Shown here piece by piece: positions 26,620 through 33,860 of a DNA stretch of 64,000 nt. Position numbers and translations under genes: made by a program. The notes below the pieces were generated by a model, which worked only from the letters and a program-made list of their open reading frames with translations, was not told the DNA's origin and did not search any database. The first letter of the stretch is position 1, and each line of letters starts with the position of its first letter. This DNA is from a virus: IMG/VR virus record IMGVR_UViG_3300022752_000025, positions 1-64,000 of that record; one strand, written 5' to 3'.

Positions 26620-26994
26620 ATGAATGTTATAACATATGGGACTTTTGATACGTTTCATTATGGACATTTAGAATTACTTGCAAGATGTAAAGATTATGGA
26701 GATAAATTAATAGTAGGCTTATCAACTGATGAATTTAATTTAACTAAAGGTAAAAAAAGTATATATAATTATAATAAAAGAAAAGAATGGTTAAGTTCTA
26801 TTAAATATATTGATCTGATCATTCCAGAAACTTGTTGGGAACAAAAAGAAAAAGATATAGATAAATATAAAATAGATTATTTTATAATAGGAAATGATTG
26901 GGCGGGTAAATTTGATAATTTAAAATGTAAAGTAGTATATTTACCTAGAACAGATAATATTTCTTCTACAAAAATAAAAAAAATTATTATTTAA
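26620..26994 (+). CDS. TagD-type cytidylyltransferase
   Basis: 124 residues. The nucleotidyltransferase HxGH motif is in 'GTFDTFHYGHLELL', and the C-terminal signature 'RTDNISSTKIKK' matches glycerol-3-phosphate cytidylyltransferases. Expected activity is CTP plus an alcohol phosphate giving a CDP-alcohol. It starts 2 nt after the LicD gene. The exact alcohol cannot be told from sequence. Confidence 0.82.
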   Translation: MNVITYGTFDTFHYGHLELLARCKDYGDKLIVGLSTDEFNLTKGKKSIYNYNKRKEWLSSIKYIDLIIPETCWEQKEKDIDKYKIDYFIIGNDWAGKFDNLKCKVVYLPRTDNISSTKIKKIII

Positions 26995-26999
26995 ATTAG

Positions 27000-27782
27000 T
27001 TATTCTGGAGGTGGGCCGCCGCCTGTACCAGGACTTTCGCTACTTCCTCCACCAACGCAATTTGTTGGAGGTGGAGGTGGAGGTGGAGGTGGAGGTGGAG
27101 GTGGAGGAGGTGGTGGAGGAGGAGGTGAACATGGAGGGCTAGGGGCTATCCATTCTGGGTCTTTTACTCTTTTAAAATCTGTTTTAGGTAAAGTTTGCTT
27201 ATATTGACAACTAAGACATTTCAAGCTTGAATCTGATGGAAATGTTTTCGATCCTGGCGTTTCTTCGATAATCCATGGCGGACAGCATCCTTTTACAATA
27301 CAAGGTGTTGTAGTATTTAATAAAACACATTCTGCTTCTAAAGCTACAAGACATAAATCTGGAACATATTTATTTTCTAAAGGTTGAATATCTGAGGTAT
27401 ATGTGCTGTATGCTTTTTGTTCAATTTGATCTGATAATTGATCTCTATCATTACTAAAATTACCTACGCCTATGCTATGTGGTCCAGCGTAAGGAGAACA
27501 TGGATTAGGAAATTGAAGGCTACATAAACTACTGCATTCTGATGTATAATTAAAACTTGAACCATTTTCATAAGCAGGACAAACATCGGTTATATTATAA
27601 TCATAATAAAGATAACATCCTCCATTCCAATTTGCTTGAGGAGTACCTGGATATCCTAAAGTTGATTGGATTTGATCTTCTAGACATGCACATTCGGGAC
27701 CTGGATCTAAACCTTGATGACATTTATTATAAGCATCCTGATAAGGTGGTGGCCCAACTTCTGAATATAGTGTACATCCCAT
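27000..27782 (-). CDS. Cys-rich/polyproline paralog 2 (TNCVGGG family, long head)
   Basis: 260 residues. The head is about twice as long as in its paralogs, with ~20 cysteines, followed by an almost pure polyproline run (about 20 Pro, longest of the four) and 'PPTNCVGGG'. It ends GGGPPPE. Last gene of a three-paralog minus-strand operon, 5 nt downstream of paralog 3. It converges on the TagD gene. Confidence 0.75.
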   Translation of the reverse strand: MGCTLYSEVGPPPYQDAYNKCHQGLDPGPECACLEDQIQSTLGYPGTPQANWNGGCYLYYDYNITDVCPAYENGSSFNYTSECSSLCSLQFPNPCSPYAGPHSIGVGNFSNDRDQLSDQIEQKAYSTYTSDIQPLENKYVPDLCLVALEAECVLLNTTTPCIVKGCCPPWIIEETPGSKTFPSDSSLKCLSCQYKQTLPKTDFKRVKDPEWIAPSPPCSPPPPPPPPPPPPPPPPPPPPTNCVGGGSSESPGTGGGPPPE

Positions 27783-27787
27783 AATTT

Positions 27788-28237
27788 TTATTCTGGAGGT
27801 GGACCCCCTCCGCCGTTGTCATTACTTCCTCCTCCAACGCAATTTGTTGGAGGATCTCCTGGTGGTGAAGGATTTGGTGGAGATGGCGGAGAGGGTGGTG
27901 AGGGTGGTGAAGGTGGAGGAGGAGATGCACAACCAGGAGGAAGAGGATTTTTAAAAAAACAGCCTACATCTTGTTCAGTTCTAGTTCTTGTGCATATCAT
28001 TTCTACAAGATCATTTACGCTACATGTTCCGTTTGGCCCAGGCTTTTTGCAACCTAAAGCGAGATATTCTTGATTTATCCACCTTGTGTCACCTTCTTCT
28101 TTACATTCTGAACATCCATCCGCTGCACAAGCTTCACAAAATTCTCCACAATCGTTGCTTGTTGGAGATGGTGGCGTAAATGGAGCCATTGCTTGATATG
28201 GACAACTCCAATCTGATTCAGTATATATTGTGCACAT
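27788..28237 (-). CDS. Cys-rich/polyproline paralog 3 (TNCVGGG family)
   Basis: 149 residues. The head shares 'FCEACAADGCSECKEEGD' with paralog 1 (YCEACEEDGCSECK), then 'FFKNPLPPGCASPPPP', a PPSPP rod, 'PPTNCVGGG' and the tail GGGGPPPE. A late-type motif (28245-28251) lies 7 nt upstream. This sharing of head, junction and tail proves common descent of the set. Confidence 0.78.
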   Translation of the reverse strand: MCTIYTESDWSCPYQAMAPFTPPSPTSNDCGEFCEACAADGCSECKEEGDTRWINQEYLALGCKKPGPNGTCSVNDLVEMICTRTRTEQDVGCFFKNPLPPGCASPPPPSPPSPPSPPSPPNPSPPGDPPTNCVGGGSNDNGGGGPPPE

Positions 28238-28244
28238 ATAAATC

Positions 28245-28251
28245 TTTACAC
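28245..28251 (-). promoter_or_regulatory. Late-type GTGTAAA motif
   Basis: GTGTAAA, followed by GATTTATATG, precedes the paralog 3 ATG by 7 nt. The same 10-nt run follows the motif at 28815-28821 upstream of paralog 4. Confidence 0.45.
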
Positions 28252-28273
28252 TTAAAATGTAATGTTAAAAAAA

Positions 28274-28774
28274 TTATTCTGTAGGAGGTCCTTCAATTCC
28301 TCCGTCAGTATTCCCTCCGTCAGTACTTCCTCCTCCAACGCAATTTGTTGGAGGCTCAGGATTTGGTGGAGATGGTGGAGATGGTGGAGAAGGTGGAGAT
28401 GGTGGTGGTGGCGGCGAACAGTGGGGAGGAAGTGGATCAGATCTTCTACATTCATAACATTGATAAGTTGTCTTATGCTCATCTGTTCCCGGTTCTATTA
28501 TAGGATCTGGATCCGGTAATGGACCTCCGTTTTGCCAATCTCTATATTGTTGTAAATCTTCTGGATCCCAACAGCCTATCTGATAAGTATATTCTTCTAT
28601 TATTTTCCCTGCATCATAACAAGTTTTGCATCCTTTAGATTGCTCGGCACAAGCTAAACATGCTTTTAAATTTGGACCGCCGTCATCAAGTGGCCCTGTA
28701 TAACAACTACTGGCTGGCACCAAATTAGGTGGACATTTACAATTGGATTCAGCATAAACTTGATCACATCCCAT
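28274..28774 (-). CDS. Cys-rich/polyproline paralog 4 (TNCVGGG family)
   Basis: 166 residues. The Cys-rich head ('ACLACAEQSKGCKTCYD') is followed by 'RRSDPLPPHCSPPPPP', four PPSPP-type units, 'PEPPTNCVGGG' and a tail ending GPPTE. Its upstream leader contains a 13-codon open frame that ends at the start codon region, so translation could be coupled. Confidence 0.75.
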   Translation of the reverse strand: MGCDQVYAESNCKCPPNLVPASSCYTGPLDDGGPNLKACLACAEQSKGCKTCYDAGKIIEEYTYQIGCWDPEDLQQYRDWQNGGPLPDPDPIIEPGTDEHKTTYQCYECRRSDPLPPHCSPPPPPSPPSPPSPPSPPNPEPPTNCVGGGSTDGGNTDGGIEGPPTE

Positions 28775-28814
28775 ATTCTGGCGAGTTCATTTCTATATTA
28801 AACATATATAAATC

Positions 28815-28821
28815 TTTACAC
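28815..28821 (-). promoter_or_regulatory. Late-type GTGTAAA motif (paralog 4)
   Basis: GTGTAAA lies 40 nt upstream of the paralog 4 start. The sequence between contains a 13-codon leader ORF. Confidence 0.35.
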
Positions 28822-28944
28822 TTATAATCATATTAATAAGAAATATATTAAAAATACTTTTATACAAAAATAGCTCCGCGGATTTTTTTACTTTCACTTA
28901 TATAGATTTGTATTGAATTTTAATAGATTTTAAAAAAGGGTACC

Positions 28945-29157
28945 CTATATTTTAGGATCAATTATATCATCAATTCCATCTTTATCTTTGTCTTTGAATG
29001 TTTCTGGATCTCTGGTAAAGATCTCTTTTGCAAATAGATACTCACTCTCAGGTGTGTTTTCTATTGAATTTTCTGTTTTTTTATGTTTTATTAATATAGA
29101 TATAGATCCAATTAATAATATTAATGCTGATATAGTAAAGAATAAATAAAATAGCAT
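28945..29157 (-). CDS. Small TM protein with DxDxDGxDD Ca-binding-like tail
   Basis: 70 residues. An N-terminal membrane helix (about 2-23) and a short linker are followed by 'DKDKDGIDDIIDPK', the acidic loop seen in thrombospondin type-3 and dockerin repeats. It may bind Ca2+ on the outside of the membrane. A late-type motif lies 27 nt upstream. Confidence 0.55.
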   Translation of the reverse strand: MLFYLFFTISALILLIGSISILIKHKKTENSIENTPESEYLFAKEIFTRDPETFKDKDKDGIDDIIDPKI

Positions 29158-29184
29158 ATAGATTTATGTATATTGATATAATAT

Positions 29185-29191
29185 ATTACAC
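29185..29191 (-). promoter_or_regulatory. Late-type GTGTAAT motif
   Basis: GTGTAAT lies 27 nt upstream of the ATG at 29157. Confidence 0.4.
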
Positions 29192-29314
29192 ATATATTAA
29201 TAATAGTTTTATTATTTTGGGGAGAATGATATTAGTACCCCCACGGTCATATTGTGTTTTTGGAGTAGCCATTTTTTTCAAAAATAGGGGGGTATCTTTT
29301 TGCTTAAATTATCA

Positions 29315-29339
29315 TAAGTTATTGATAATCAATGAAATT
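29315..29339. repeat. R element, single arm
   Basis: One palindromic arm (TAAGTTATTGATAATCAATG) of the R repeat family marks the left edge of the cassette array. The rest of the 222-nt gap before it holds no gene I can support. Confidence 0.6.
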
Positions 29340-29345
29340 TAAATG

Positions 29346-29379
29346 TTGCATTTATTCTATTCTGTGATAGATTAAGAGC
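29346..29379 (+). promoter_or_regulatory. 16/6 promoter cassette
   Basis: TTGCAT, 16 nt, TAGATT, 6 nt, ATG at 29380. Confidence 0.7.
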
Positions 29380-29541
29380 ATGAAGAAGAAATTAAGCAGA
29401 TACGAACAACTGATAGCTAACCTCGACAAAGCGGCCCAAGACCTCAAGGACGCTTCGGCTCACGCCGTAGCAACCCTTGAAGCTCACGCTAATAAGATCG
29501 AAGAAATTAACCAAAAGTATTCTACCAGCGAAACAAAATAA
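29380..29541 (+). CDS. Small helical protein
   Basis: 53 residues, Lys/Ala/Glu-rich and probably one long helix. Its promoter ends 6 nt before the ATG, so the message should be leaderless. Higher GC content than the late region. Function is unknown. Confidence 0.65.
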   Translation: MKKKLSRYEQLIANLDKAAQDLKDASAHAVATLEAHANKIEEINQKYSTSETK

Positions 29542-29544
29542 CCA

Positions 29545-29580
29545 TTGACGAAACATAAATCAGAAAGCATAATAAGCACT
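29545..29580 (+). promoter_or_regulatory. Promoter cassette
   Basis: TTGACG, 17 nt, CATAAT, 7 nt, ATG at 29581. Confidence 0.55.
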
Positions 29581-30000
29581 ATGAAAAACCAAATCACAAT
29601 CACAACTCAAACCTTCGGCAACACCAACGCTTTCCTCTTGGAAGGCGATAAGAAGCAGATCGAAAACTTCCACAACGCTATGTATAACTACTCAGCGACT
29701 AATGGCGAGTTGCATGATATGGGTAACGGCAAAGCGTTCTACTTCTACGCTCAACCCGAAGCCGTGCTAGAAGCGATGACCAAAGTGGCTCTCTATGCCC
29801 TATGCAATAAGATCAAAGCTAAAGGCATGAAGGGTGGATTGCTCGCTCTTGCAAAGCAGAAAGCACAGATCAAGTTCGATGCAATTAAAGAAGGTCGCTT
29901 CCTTCGCACCGCTGAATCTAGTGATACCTATAACCTTGGCACTATCACCGCAGAGCGTCCTAGTGACTACTGCGGAGCGATCAGCAACGGGAGAGACTAA
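29581..30000 (+). CDS. FHNxxYNxxxTN-family paralog A
   Basis: 139 residues from the ATG placed 7 nt after the -10; the upstream ATG lies inside the promoter. The core 'QIENFHNAMYNYSATNGELHDMGNGKAFYFYAQPE' recurs in genes at 32949 and 38283 (minus). It is therefore one of three dispersed paralogs. Function is unknown. The stop codon overlaps the next ATG. Confidence 0.7.
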   Translation: MKNQITITTQTFGNTNAFLLEGDKKQIENFHNAMYNYSATNGELHDMGNGKAFYFYAQPEAVLEAMTKVALYALCNKIKAKGMKGGLLALAKQKAQIKFDAIKEGRFLRTAESSDTYNLGTITAERPSDYCGAISNGRD

Positions 30001-30377
30001 TGACCGCTGAGATACTTGTTATAGCTTTAACGCTACTTGGTGAAGCAAGGGGCGAAGGCTTTGAAGGAATGGCTGGTGTTGCGTCTGTTATTCAGACACG
30101 AGCCATCGAGCGTAAGCAAACGCCTACGCAGGTCTGCCTTGCACCAAAGCAGTTCAGCTTCTGGAATGGTGGAGTAAGTGAAGCTAAGAAGCAGGAGCTT
30201 CTAAAGAATCCTCAAGCACACAACGCCATTCGTCTTGCTAAACTTGTAGCAGAGAAACGAATGCCTGATGTTGTAAATGGTGCTAACCATTACCACACCT
30301 TGCAGGTATCCCCTAAATGGTCGAAGGGTGAGAAGCCAATCGCATTAATACAGAACCATAAGTTCTACCGATTGTAG
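30000..30377 (+). CDS. SleB-type cell-wall hydrolase
   Basis: 125 residues of the Hydrolase_2 (SleB) type: 'LLGEARGEGFEGMAGVASVI' with the catalytic Glu, 'APKQFSFWN' and 'NGANHYHTL'. It has no signal peptide. It is a second muralytic enzyme, far from the late lysozyme and under early-type control, possibly for entry, cell modification or lysis timing. Its start codon overlaps the previous stop by 1 nt. Confidence 0.8.
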   Translation: MTAEILVIALTLLGEARGEGFEGMAGVASVIQTRAIERKQTPTQVCLAPKQFSFWNGGVSEAKKQELLKNPQAHNAIRLAKLVAEKRMPDVVNGANHYHTLQVSPKWSKGEKPIALIQNHKFYRL

Positions 30378-30380
30378 GAC

Positions 30381-30414
30381 TTGACAACCACGAAAGACAT
30401 GATAATATAAAACT
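30381..30414 (+). promoter_or_regulatory. 16/6 promoter cassette
   Basis: TTGACA, 16 nt, TAATAT, 6 nt, ATG at 30415. It begins 3 nt after the preceding stop codon. Confidence 0.75.
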
Positions 30415-30798
30415 ATGAAACCAATAAGAGCAATCCTCATTGACCCATTCACAGAAACTGTATCACAGGTAACCCTTGTAGATGCTAAACTCCAAACGCT
30501 CAAGAGCCTCATCGAGTGCGAGATTATCACGATGACAGGTTTGGCAAATGGCGTAGATATGATCCTAGATGACGAAGGACTCTTGAAGGACTCAAACTCT
30601 CAAACTTACTTCAAGTTCGGGATTGGTTCACAGCCTTTTGCTGGCAAAGCTCTGATCGTTGGCACAAACGATGAAGGCGAAACTGTTTCGCTTCCAGAAA
30701 ATATCACAACCGAAAAAGTTTTTGAGCGTATCATCTTTTTTAAACCCTCAAAAAAATATCTTGATGAATCTTTAGAAATTAAAGTTATCCCATTCTAA
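30415..30798 (+). CDS. DUF3846-like protein
   Basis: 127 residues. The opening 'AILIDPFTETVSQVTL', central 'MILDDEGLLKDSN' and 'FAGKALIVGTNDEGE' resemble the small DUF3846-type proteins of phages and plasmids, which act in an unknown manner. Predicted leaderless. Followed by R element 1. Confidence 0.55.
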   Translation: MKPIRAILIDPFTETVSQVTLVDAKLQTLKSLIECEIITMTGLANGVDMILDDEGLLKDSNSQTYFKFGIGSQPFAGKALIVGTNDEGETVSLPENITTEKVFERIIFFKPSKKYLDESLEIKVIPF

Positions 30799-30809
30799 AT
30801 TCTGCCTTC

Positions 30810-30886
30810 GTAAGTTGTTGAATATCAATGACTTACGCGGGGCGGGAGGCTGTGTCTGTAAATGCTTGATAATCATATACTTATAC
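30810..30886. repeat. R element 1
   Basis: Left arm 30810-30836 (GTAAGT..GACTTAC), a GC-rich centre (GCGGGGCGGGAGG) and right arm 30858-30886. Each arm is an imperfect palindrome centred on TTGA-n-TATCAA. Confidence 0.8.
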
Positions 30887-30888
30887 AA

Positions 30889-30976
30889 ACCTGATCTTAG
30901 ACTAAAACCTGAACGAAGCCAAAAGATCGAAAACGATCTTAGACCAAAACCTGATGGAACGCATAAAACCTAAACC
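30889..30976. repeat. Short direct repeats with GATCG hairpin
   Basis: The phrase GATCTTAGACyAAAACCTGA occurs twice, 36 nt apart, separated by a GATCG-AAAA-CGATC hairpin. No ORF is present. It lies between two R elements. Confidence 0.55.
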
Positions 30977-30977
30977 T

Positions 30978-31038
30978 CTAAGTATCAATCACTTACAGAG
31001 ACGCCCTCCCTTGCGTTGTAAGTCGTTATCAATCAACG
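30978..31038. repeat. R element 2
   Basis: Two palindromic arms (ending ATCACTTAC and starting GTAAGTCGTT) flank the centre AGAGACGCCCTCCCTTGCGTT. Confidence 0.7.
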
Positions 31039-31059
31039 AAAAATAAATGAAAAAATATC

Positions 31060-31087
31060 TTGCAAAAATAAAATTTTGTGATAGATT
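31060..31087 (+). promoter_or_regulatory. Sigma-70 type promoter
   Basis: TTGCAA, 16 nt, TAGATT. Here 22 nt separate the -10 from the ATG and include AAAGAGAG as a ribosome-binding site. Confidence 0.65.
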
Positions 31088-31109
31088 AAAAATAGAAAGA
31101 GAGAAAAAA

Positions 31110-31316
31110 ATGAAAGCAAAAATGAAAATCAAATTCGACCTCAACGAAACAATCCGCAGACTTAACGAAATTTCCAAAGGCTTTGAAGCCTCGGCAAATC
31201 GTATCCAAGTGATCGTGGAAGATGCGAACAAAAAGAAGCAAGAAGCCCACGAAAAGTTTATGGCTTCTTCGCAACTCGTTGATACTCAAGGAAATTTAAA
31301 TGGAGAAAAAATTTGA
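31110..31316 (+). CDS. Small helical protein
   Basis: 68 residues, counted from the ATG after the promoter and AAAGAGAG site; an upstream ATG lies before the -10. The sequence is a charged helix ('ETIRRLNEISKGFEASANRIQ'). The stop TGA is inside the next promoter's TTGACT. Confidence 0.6.
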   Translation: MKAKMKIKFDLNETIRRLNEISKGFEASANRIQVIVEDANKKKQEAHEKFMASSQLVDTQGNLNGEKI

Positions 31317-31346
31317 CTTTTCGCTGGAGTGTGATAGATTAAAGGT
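31313..31346 (+). promoter_or_regulatory. 16/6 promoter cassette
   Basis: TTGACT, 16 nt, TAGATT, 6 nt, ATG at 31347. The -35 overlaps the stop codon of the preceding gene. Confidence 0.75.
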
Positions 31347-31391
31347 ATGAAAGATAAGAAAGAAAATAAGAAAGGTAATAAAAGAAAATGA
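31347..31391 (+). CDS. Basic leader peptide ORF
   Basis: 14 residues (MKDKKENKKGNKRK). It begins exactly where the promoter places the leaderless start, and its TGA overlaps the next gene's ATG (ATGA). It may couple translation of the 90-residue protein or simply be its leader. Confidence 0.45.
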   Translation: MKDKKENKKGNKRK

Positions 31392-31660
31392 GTCATAGAA
31401 TGATAAATTGGAACTATCAGCGTAGGCTGATGCGTGAAACGATGCGTAGTGCATCAAGCGAAGTAGATGCTTCTAAAGTCTACCCAAAAACCGAAACCTT
31501 TTTCGGTGATGTTTACTTATACGAAGGAGTTTTAGTCAAACTCGTTTACAAAACAACGGCAGAGACTGCCGTAGCTGAAATCCTCGAAGGTGAGGATAAA
31601 GGTAAGACCACAACGATCTACCTTAACAAAGCAGAATTCGTAAAGAAAGAGAATAAATAA
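31388..31660 (+). CDS. Small conserved-type phage protein
   Basis: 90 residues. Basic N-terminus ('WNYQRRLMRETMRS') and a beta-rich C-terminal half ending 'GKTTTIYLNKAEFVKKENK'. Coupled to the leader peptide. Function is unknown. Confidence 0.6.
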   Translation: MSHRMINWNYQRRLMRETMRSASSEVDASKVYPKTETFFGDVYLYEGVLVKLVYKTTAETAVAEILEGEDKGKTTTIYLNKAEFVKKENK

Positions 31661-31661
31661 A

Positions 31662-31841
31662 ATGAATAAAGATAATAAAAAAGAACTAACTTCCCAAGAG
31701 TGGGAAATTCAGCGTTGGGAAAATAACAATAAGAAGTGGGCTAGACTCAAAAAGAGTTGGGCTGATTGGAAAAAGAACAATCCAGAAAAGGCTAAAGCTC
31801 ACGCCTTACTAAAGGCAAAACTTAATGGAAAGAAGTCCTAA
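31662..31841 (+). CDS. Small Trp/Lys-rich protein
   Basis: 59 residues with a heptad-like Trp/Lys pattern ('EWEIQRWENNNKKWARLKKSW'). Starts 1 nt after the previous stop. Its own TAA lies in the left end of R element 3. Confidence 0.55.
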   Translation: MNKDNKKELTSQEWEIQRWENNNKKWARLKKSWADWKKNNPEKAKAHALLKAKLNGKKS

Positions 31842-31858
31842 GTCGTTGATAATCAACG
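31839..31858. repeat. R element 3, single arm
   Basis: TAAGTCGTTGATAATCAACG includes the stop codon of the gene before it and is followed after 11 nt by the next promoter. Confidence 0.7.
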
Positions 31859-31869
31859 CAAAATAAAAG

Positions 31870-31903
31870 TTGACAAAATTAAAAAATCTGATAGGATAAA
31901 GGT
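31870..31903 (+). promoter_or_regulatory. 16/6 promoter cassette
   Basis: TTGACA, 16 nt, TAGGAT, 6 nt, ATG at 31904. Confidence 0.8.
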
Positions 31904-32323
31904 ATGACAAAGAAAGAACTAATGAAAGCAAACAGAGAAAAACTACAAACCATCCGTGCAGAGAACGCACGAAAAGAAGCAGAAGCCATTGAGACTTTTC
32001 GCTCACTCAACATTCAAGCGGGAGACTTCATCCAAGTTTCCTACATCTCCAAGTGGAGAATCACAGGTGAACATACCGAGACTGAAATCTGGTATGCTGA
32101 TGCTACTGAAAATGATCACTACTCAAACCTTCCGTTCATCAAAAAGATAATGTTTTGGAACTTGTCTGGTGGATACAATCTTCTCACCAGCGTTGGACAA
32201 TACTTTGACATCCAAAAAGTCGAAGCAACTCCCGAACTTCTGGAAAGAGTTGAAACTACCAAGGGAATCTCTGCTGGAATCCACGAAGCGTATAATAGCG
32301 GTGGACAATATAAAGGAGACTAA
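31904..32323 (+). CDS. Phage protein of unknown function
   Basis: 139 residues. A charged N-terminal helix precedes a beta-rich domain ('GDFIQVSYISKWRITGEHTETEIWYAD'). Predicted leaderless. No family recognised. A Shine-Dalgarno site near its end (AAAGGAG) serves the next gene. Confidence 0.65.
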   Translation: MTKKELMKANREKLQTIRAENARKEAEAIETFRSLNIQAGDFIQVSYISKWRITGEHTETEIWYADATENDHYSNLPFIKKIMFWNLSGGYNLLTSVGQYFDIQKVEATPELLERVETTKGISAGIHEAYNSGGQYKGD

Positions 32324-32324
32324 T

Positions 32325-32528
32325 ATGGACTTAACAAATAGCGTTCAAAGACTCAAAGAAGAAATCTACTACGGAAGCGAAGCTCTCCAAAGCTTAAGTC
32401 GAGCACTTCAAATTGCTAAAGACAAAAAACTAAACCGCAACTATTCAATCCCTGACCATATGTGGCCTGATATAGAAGCGGAGATTGAAGAAGAAGCAAG
32501 CGAATGGGCAGTTGATTACCAAGGGTGA
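32325..32528 (+). CDS. Small acidic helical protein
   Basis: 67 residues from the ATG preceded by AAAGGAGACTAAT; a longer in-frame extension overlaps the preceding gene and is not needed. It is helical and ends in an acidic patch (EAEIEEEASEW). Its TGA overlaps a possible GTG start. Confidence 0.6.
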   Translation: MDLTNSVQRLKEEIYYGSEALQSLSRALQIAKDKKLNRNYSIPDHMWPDIEAEIEEEASEWAVDYQG

Positions 32529-32836
32529 AAAACTTTCTCGCCTCTTTTCGGGCGACTCTCACCAAAAAGAAGGGTTGGTGGGAGCAAACTTTTCTTTTCT
32601 GGCGTGTGCTTGCTGGCTTGCGTTTTTGTGAAGAAATGATAGACTTAATAAATTACAAAACAAAAAACAAAATAAAATATACTAAAATGAAAACATTCTT
32701 ACGCCGTCATATCTTGCAACTCTCAAAAATTTTCTATTCTCTCGCTGTTAAAAATGGCGAAAGAAAAAATTACAAACTCGAAAAATTTTTCTACTATCCT
32801 TCTGCGTTTTTGCTTGAACTAAAAGATCTCGTATAA
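32525..32836 (+). CDS. Small basic protein (start uncertain)
   Basis: 103 residues from GTG (GTGA overlap with the previous stop), or 49 residues from the ATG at 32687, which has a sigma-70 type promoter (TTGCGT/TAGACT) about 40 nt upstream. Basic and aromatic. The stop lies at the edge of R element 4. Confidence 0.45.
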   Translation: MKNFLASFRATLTKKKGWWEQTFLFWRVLAGLRFCEEMIDLINYKTKNKIKYTKMKTFLRRHILQLSKIFYSLAVKNGERKNYKLEKFFYYPSAFLLELKDLV

Positions 32837-32908
32837 GTCTTTAACTATCAACGACTTACACGCGCAGGGAGGGCCCGCGCGCAAATCGTTGACTATCAAC
32901 AACTTACA
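32833..32908. repeat. R element 4
   Basis: Two palindromic arms flank CGCGCAGGGAGGGCCCGCGC. The left arm begins with the stop codon of the gene before it, and the next promoter starts 6 nt after the right arm. Confidence 0.85.
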
Positions 32909-32913
32909 AAAGC

Positions 32914-32948
32914 TTGACAAAAATAAAAAATCTGATATCCTTTTTTTT
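32914..32948 (+). promoter_or_regulatory. Promoter cassette
   Basis: TTGACA, 16 nt, TATCCT, 7 nt, ATG at 32949. Confidence 0.75.
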
Positions 32949-33311
32949 ATGCAAAACAAAACAAGAATCTTCTCTGAACCTTTTGGCCCTAACCTCGCCT
33001 ATTTGATTGAGGCTGATTTCCTATCTGCTGAAAGATTTTATAATGCTATTTATAATTTCGGTGGAACGAATTACAAATTACAAGATCGTGGAAGTGGTAA
33101 AGCATTTTACTTTTATGCAGAACCAGCGAAGTTTCGCAGAGCATTGTCTCTTGCTCTCTCAAGCAATCTTGAATCTTCATTTGGTGATGGCGACTGGGAA
33201 CCTCATGGAGAAGCCCTAGCAGATCAAATCATTTCAGAAATAAAACCAGCAACTTTTGTAAGGCGTTGTCATTCAATAGAATATTCTTATAGAAAATCTT
33301 TGACAGAATAG
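32949..33311 (+). CDS. FHNxxYNxxxTN-family paralog B
   Basis: 120 residues. The core 'SAERFYNAIYNFGGTNYKLQDRGSGKAFYFYAEP' matches paralog A. An in-frame upstream extension would include the promoter. Predicted leaderless. Function is unknown. Confidence 0.68.
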   Translation: MQNKTRIFSEPFGPNLAYLIEADFLSAERFYNAIYNFGGTNYKLQDRGSGKAFYFYAEPAKFRRALSLALSSNLESSFGDGDWEPHGEALADQIISEIKPATFVRRCHSIEYSYRKSLTE

Positions 33312-33333
33312 TAATCTGTGATACATTACAAGT
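33300..33333 (+). promoter_or_regulatory. 16/6 promoter cassette
   Basis: TTGACA, 16 nt, TACATT, 6 nt, ATG at 33334. The -35 lies inside the end of the previous gene. Confidence 0.8.
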
Positions 33334-33573
33334 ATGACAAACGACATCAACTACCTCGCCTCTATAACCACAGCCGAAGCCTTTGCTGATGCGGAAGCAT
33401 TCTTCGACTACATCAACTCCGCTGATGCCATCAACGATATGCTTGATCGGATGGCTCCTACCTACGACGAGCAGGATACGGAAGTAGTGCATTTTAACAA
33501 GCCTGCTACTTTCTGCGGGATGCCTTTTATCACTTTTCGTCTTACCTGTCAGAATGGAATGGAGGTTAAATAA
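33334..33573 (+). CDS. Small acidic phage protein
   Basis: 79 residues, acidic N-terminal helix (AEAFADAEAFFDYINSADA) and a C-terminal beta part with two cysteines. Predicted leaderless. Overlaps nothing. The next gene uses the GGAGG near its end. Confidence 0.6.
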   Translation: MTNDINYLASITTAEAFADAEAFFDYINSADAINDMLDRMAPTYDEQDTEVVHFNKPATFCGMPFITFRLTCQNGMEVK

Positions 33574-33574
33574 T

Positions 33575-33859
33575 ATGGCATACGACTACAAAGCCTCTCT
33601 CAAGGAGTGGATGAGCCAGCACATGCTGACTCCGCTGGATGTGCGTGACATCCTCAGCGAAATTCGTAAGGATCGCGAGGAGGGGCGCGTCCTAGAATCT
33701 TCTCAATCTAACCTCTCTGATGTAGACGAATCGATGGATGGTGACTTCGATTCTGCTATGGCCTCTGCTGGTCATGGAACCGATGAGGACTATGGTGGCG
33801 GATGCTACCAGATGGAAGACTTCGGTTGGGCTGGTGATCCAGAAATTTGTGGAGAATAA
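33575..33859 (+). CDS. Acidic phage protein
   Basis: 94 residues. Basic/aromatic N-terminus with an HTH-like stretch ('LKEWMSQHMLTPLDVRDILSE') and a strongly acidic Gly-rich C-terminus. Starts 1 nt after the preceding TAA with GGAGG 10 nt upstream. Confidence 0.6.
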   Translation: MAYDYKASLKEWMSQHMLTPLDVRDILSEIRKDREEGRVLESSQSNLSDVDESMDGDFDSAMASAGHGTDEDYGGGCYQMEDFGWAGDPEICGE

Positions 33860-33860
33860 T

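Noticed and set aside
27060-27125. Repeats in the polyproline-coding DNA as a CRISPR or microsatellite
   Set aside because: They encode the proline rod of a real protein, and no spacer structure is present.
27557-28519. Gly-, Trp/Arg- or His-rich ORFs opposite or out of frame with the polyproline genes
   Set aside because: They are antisense or shifted readings of the proline-rod DNA (CCA/CCT repeats) and have no independent start signals.
29158-29345. ORFs or further promoters in the strand-switch gap
   Set aside because: There is only short, AT-rich sequence with a homopolymer-like C run and one R arm; no start with a ribosome site was found.
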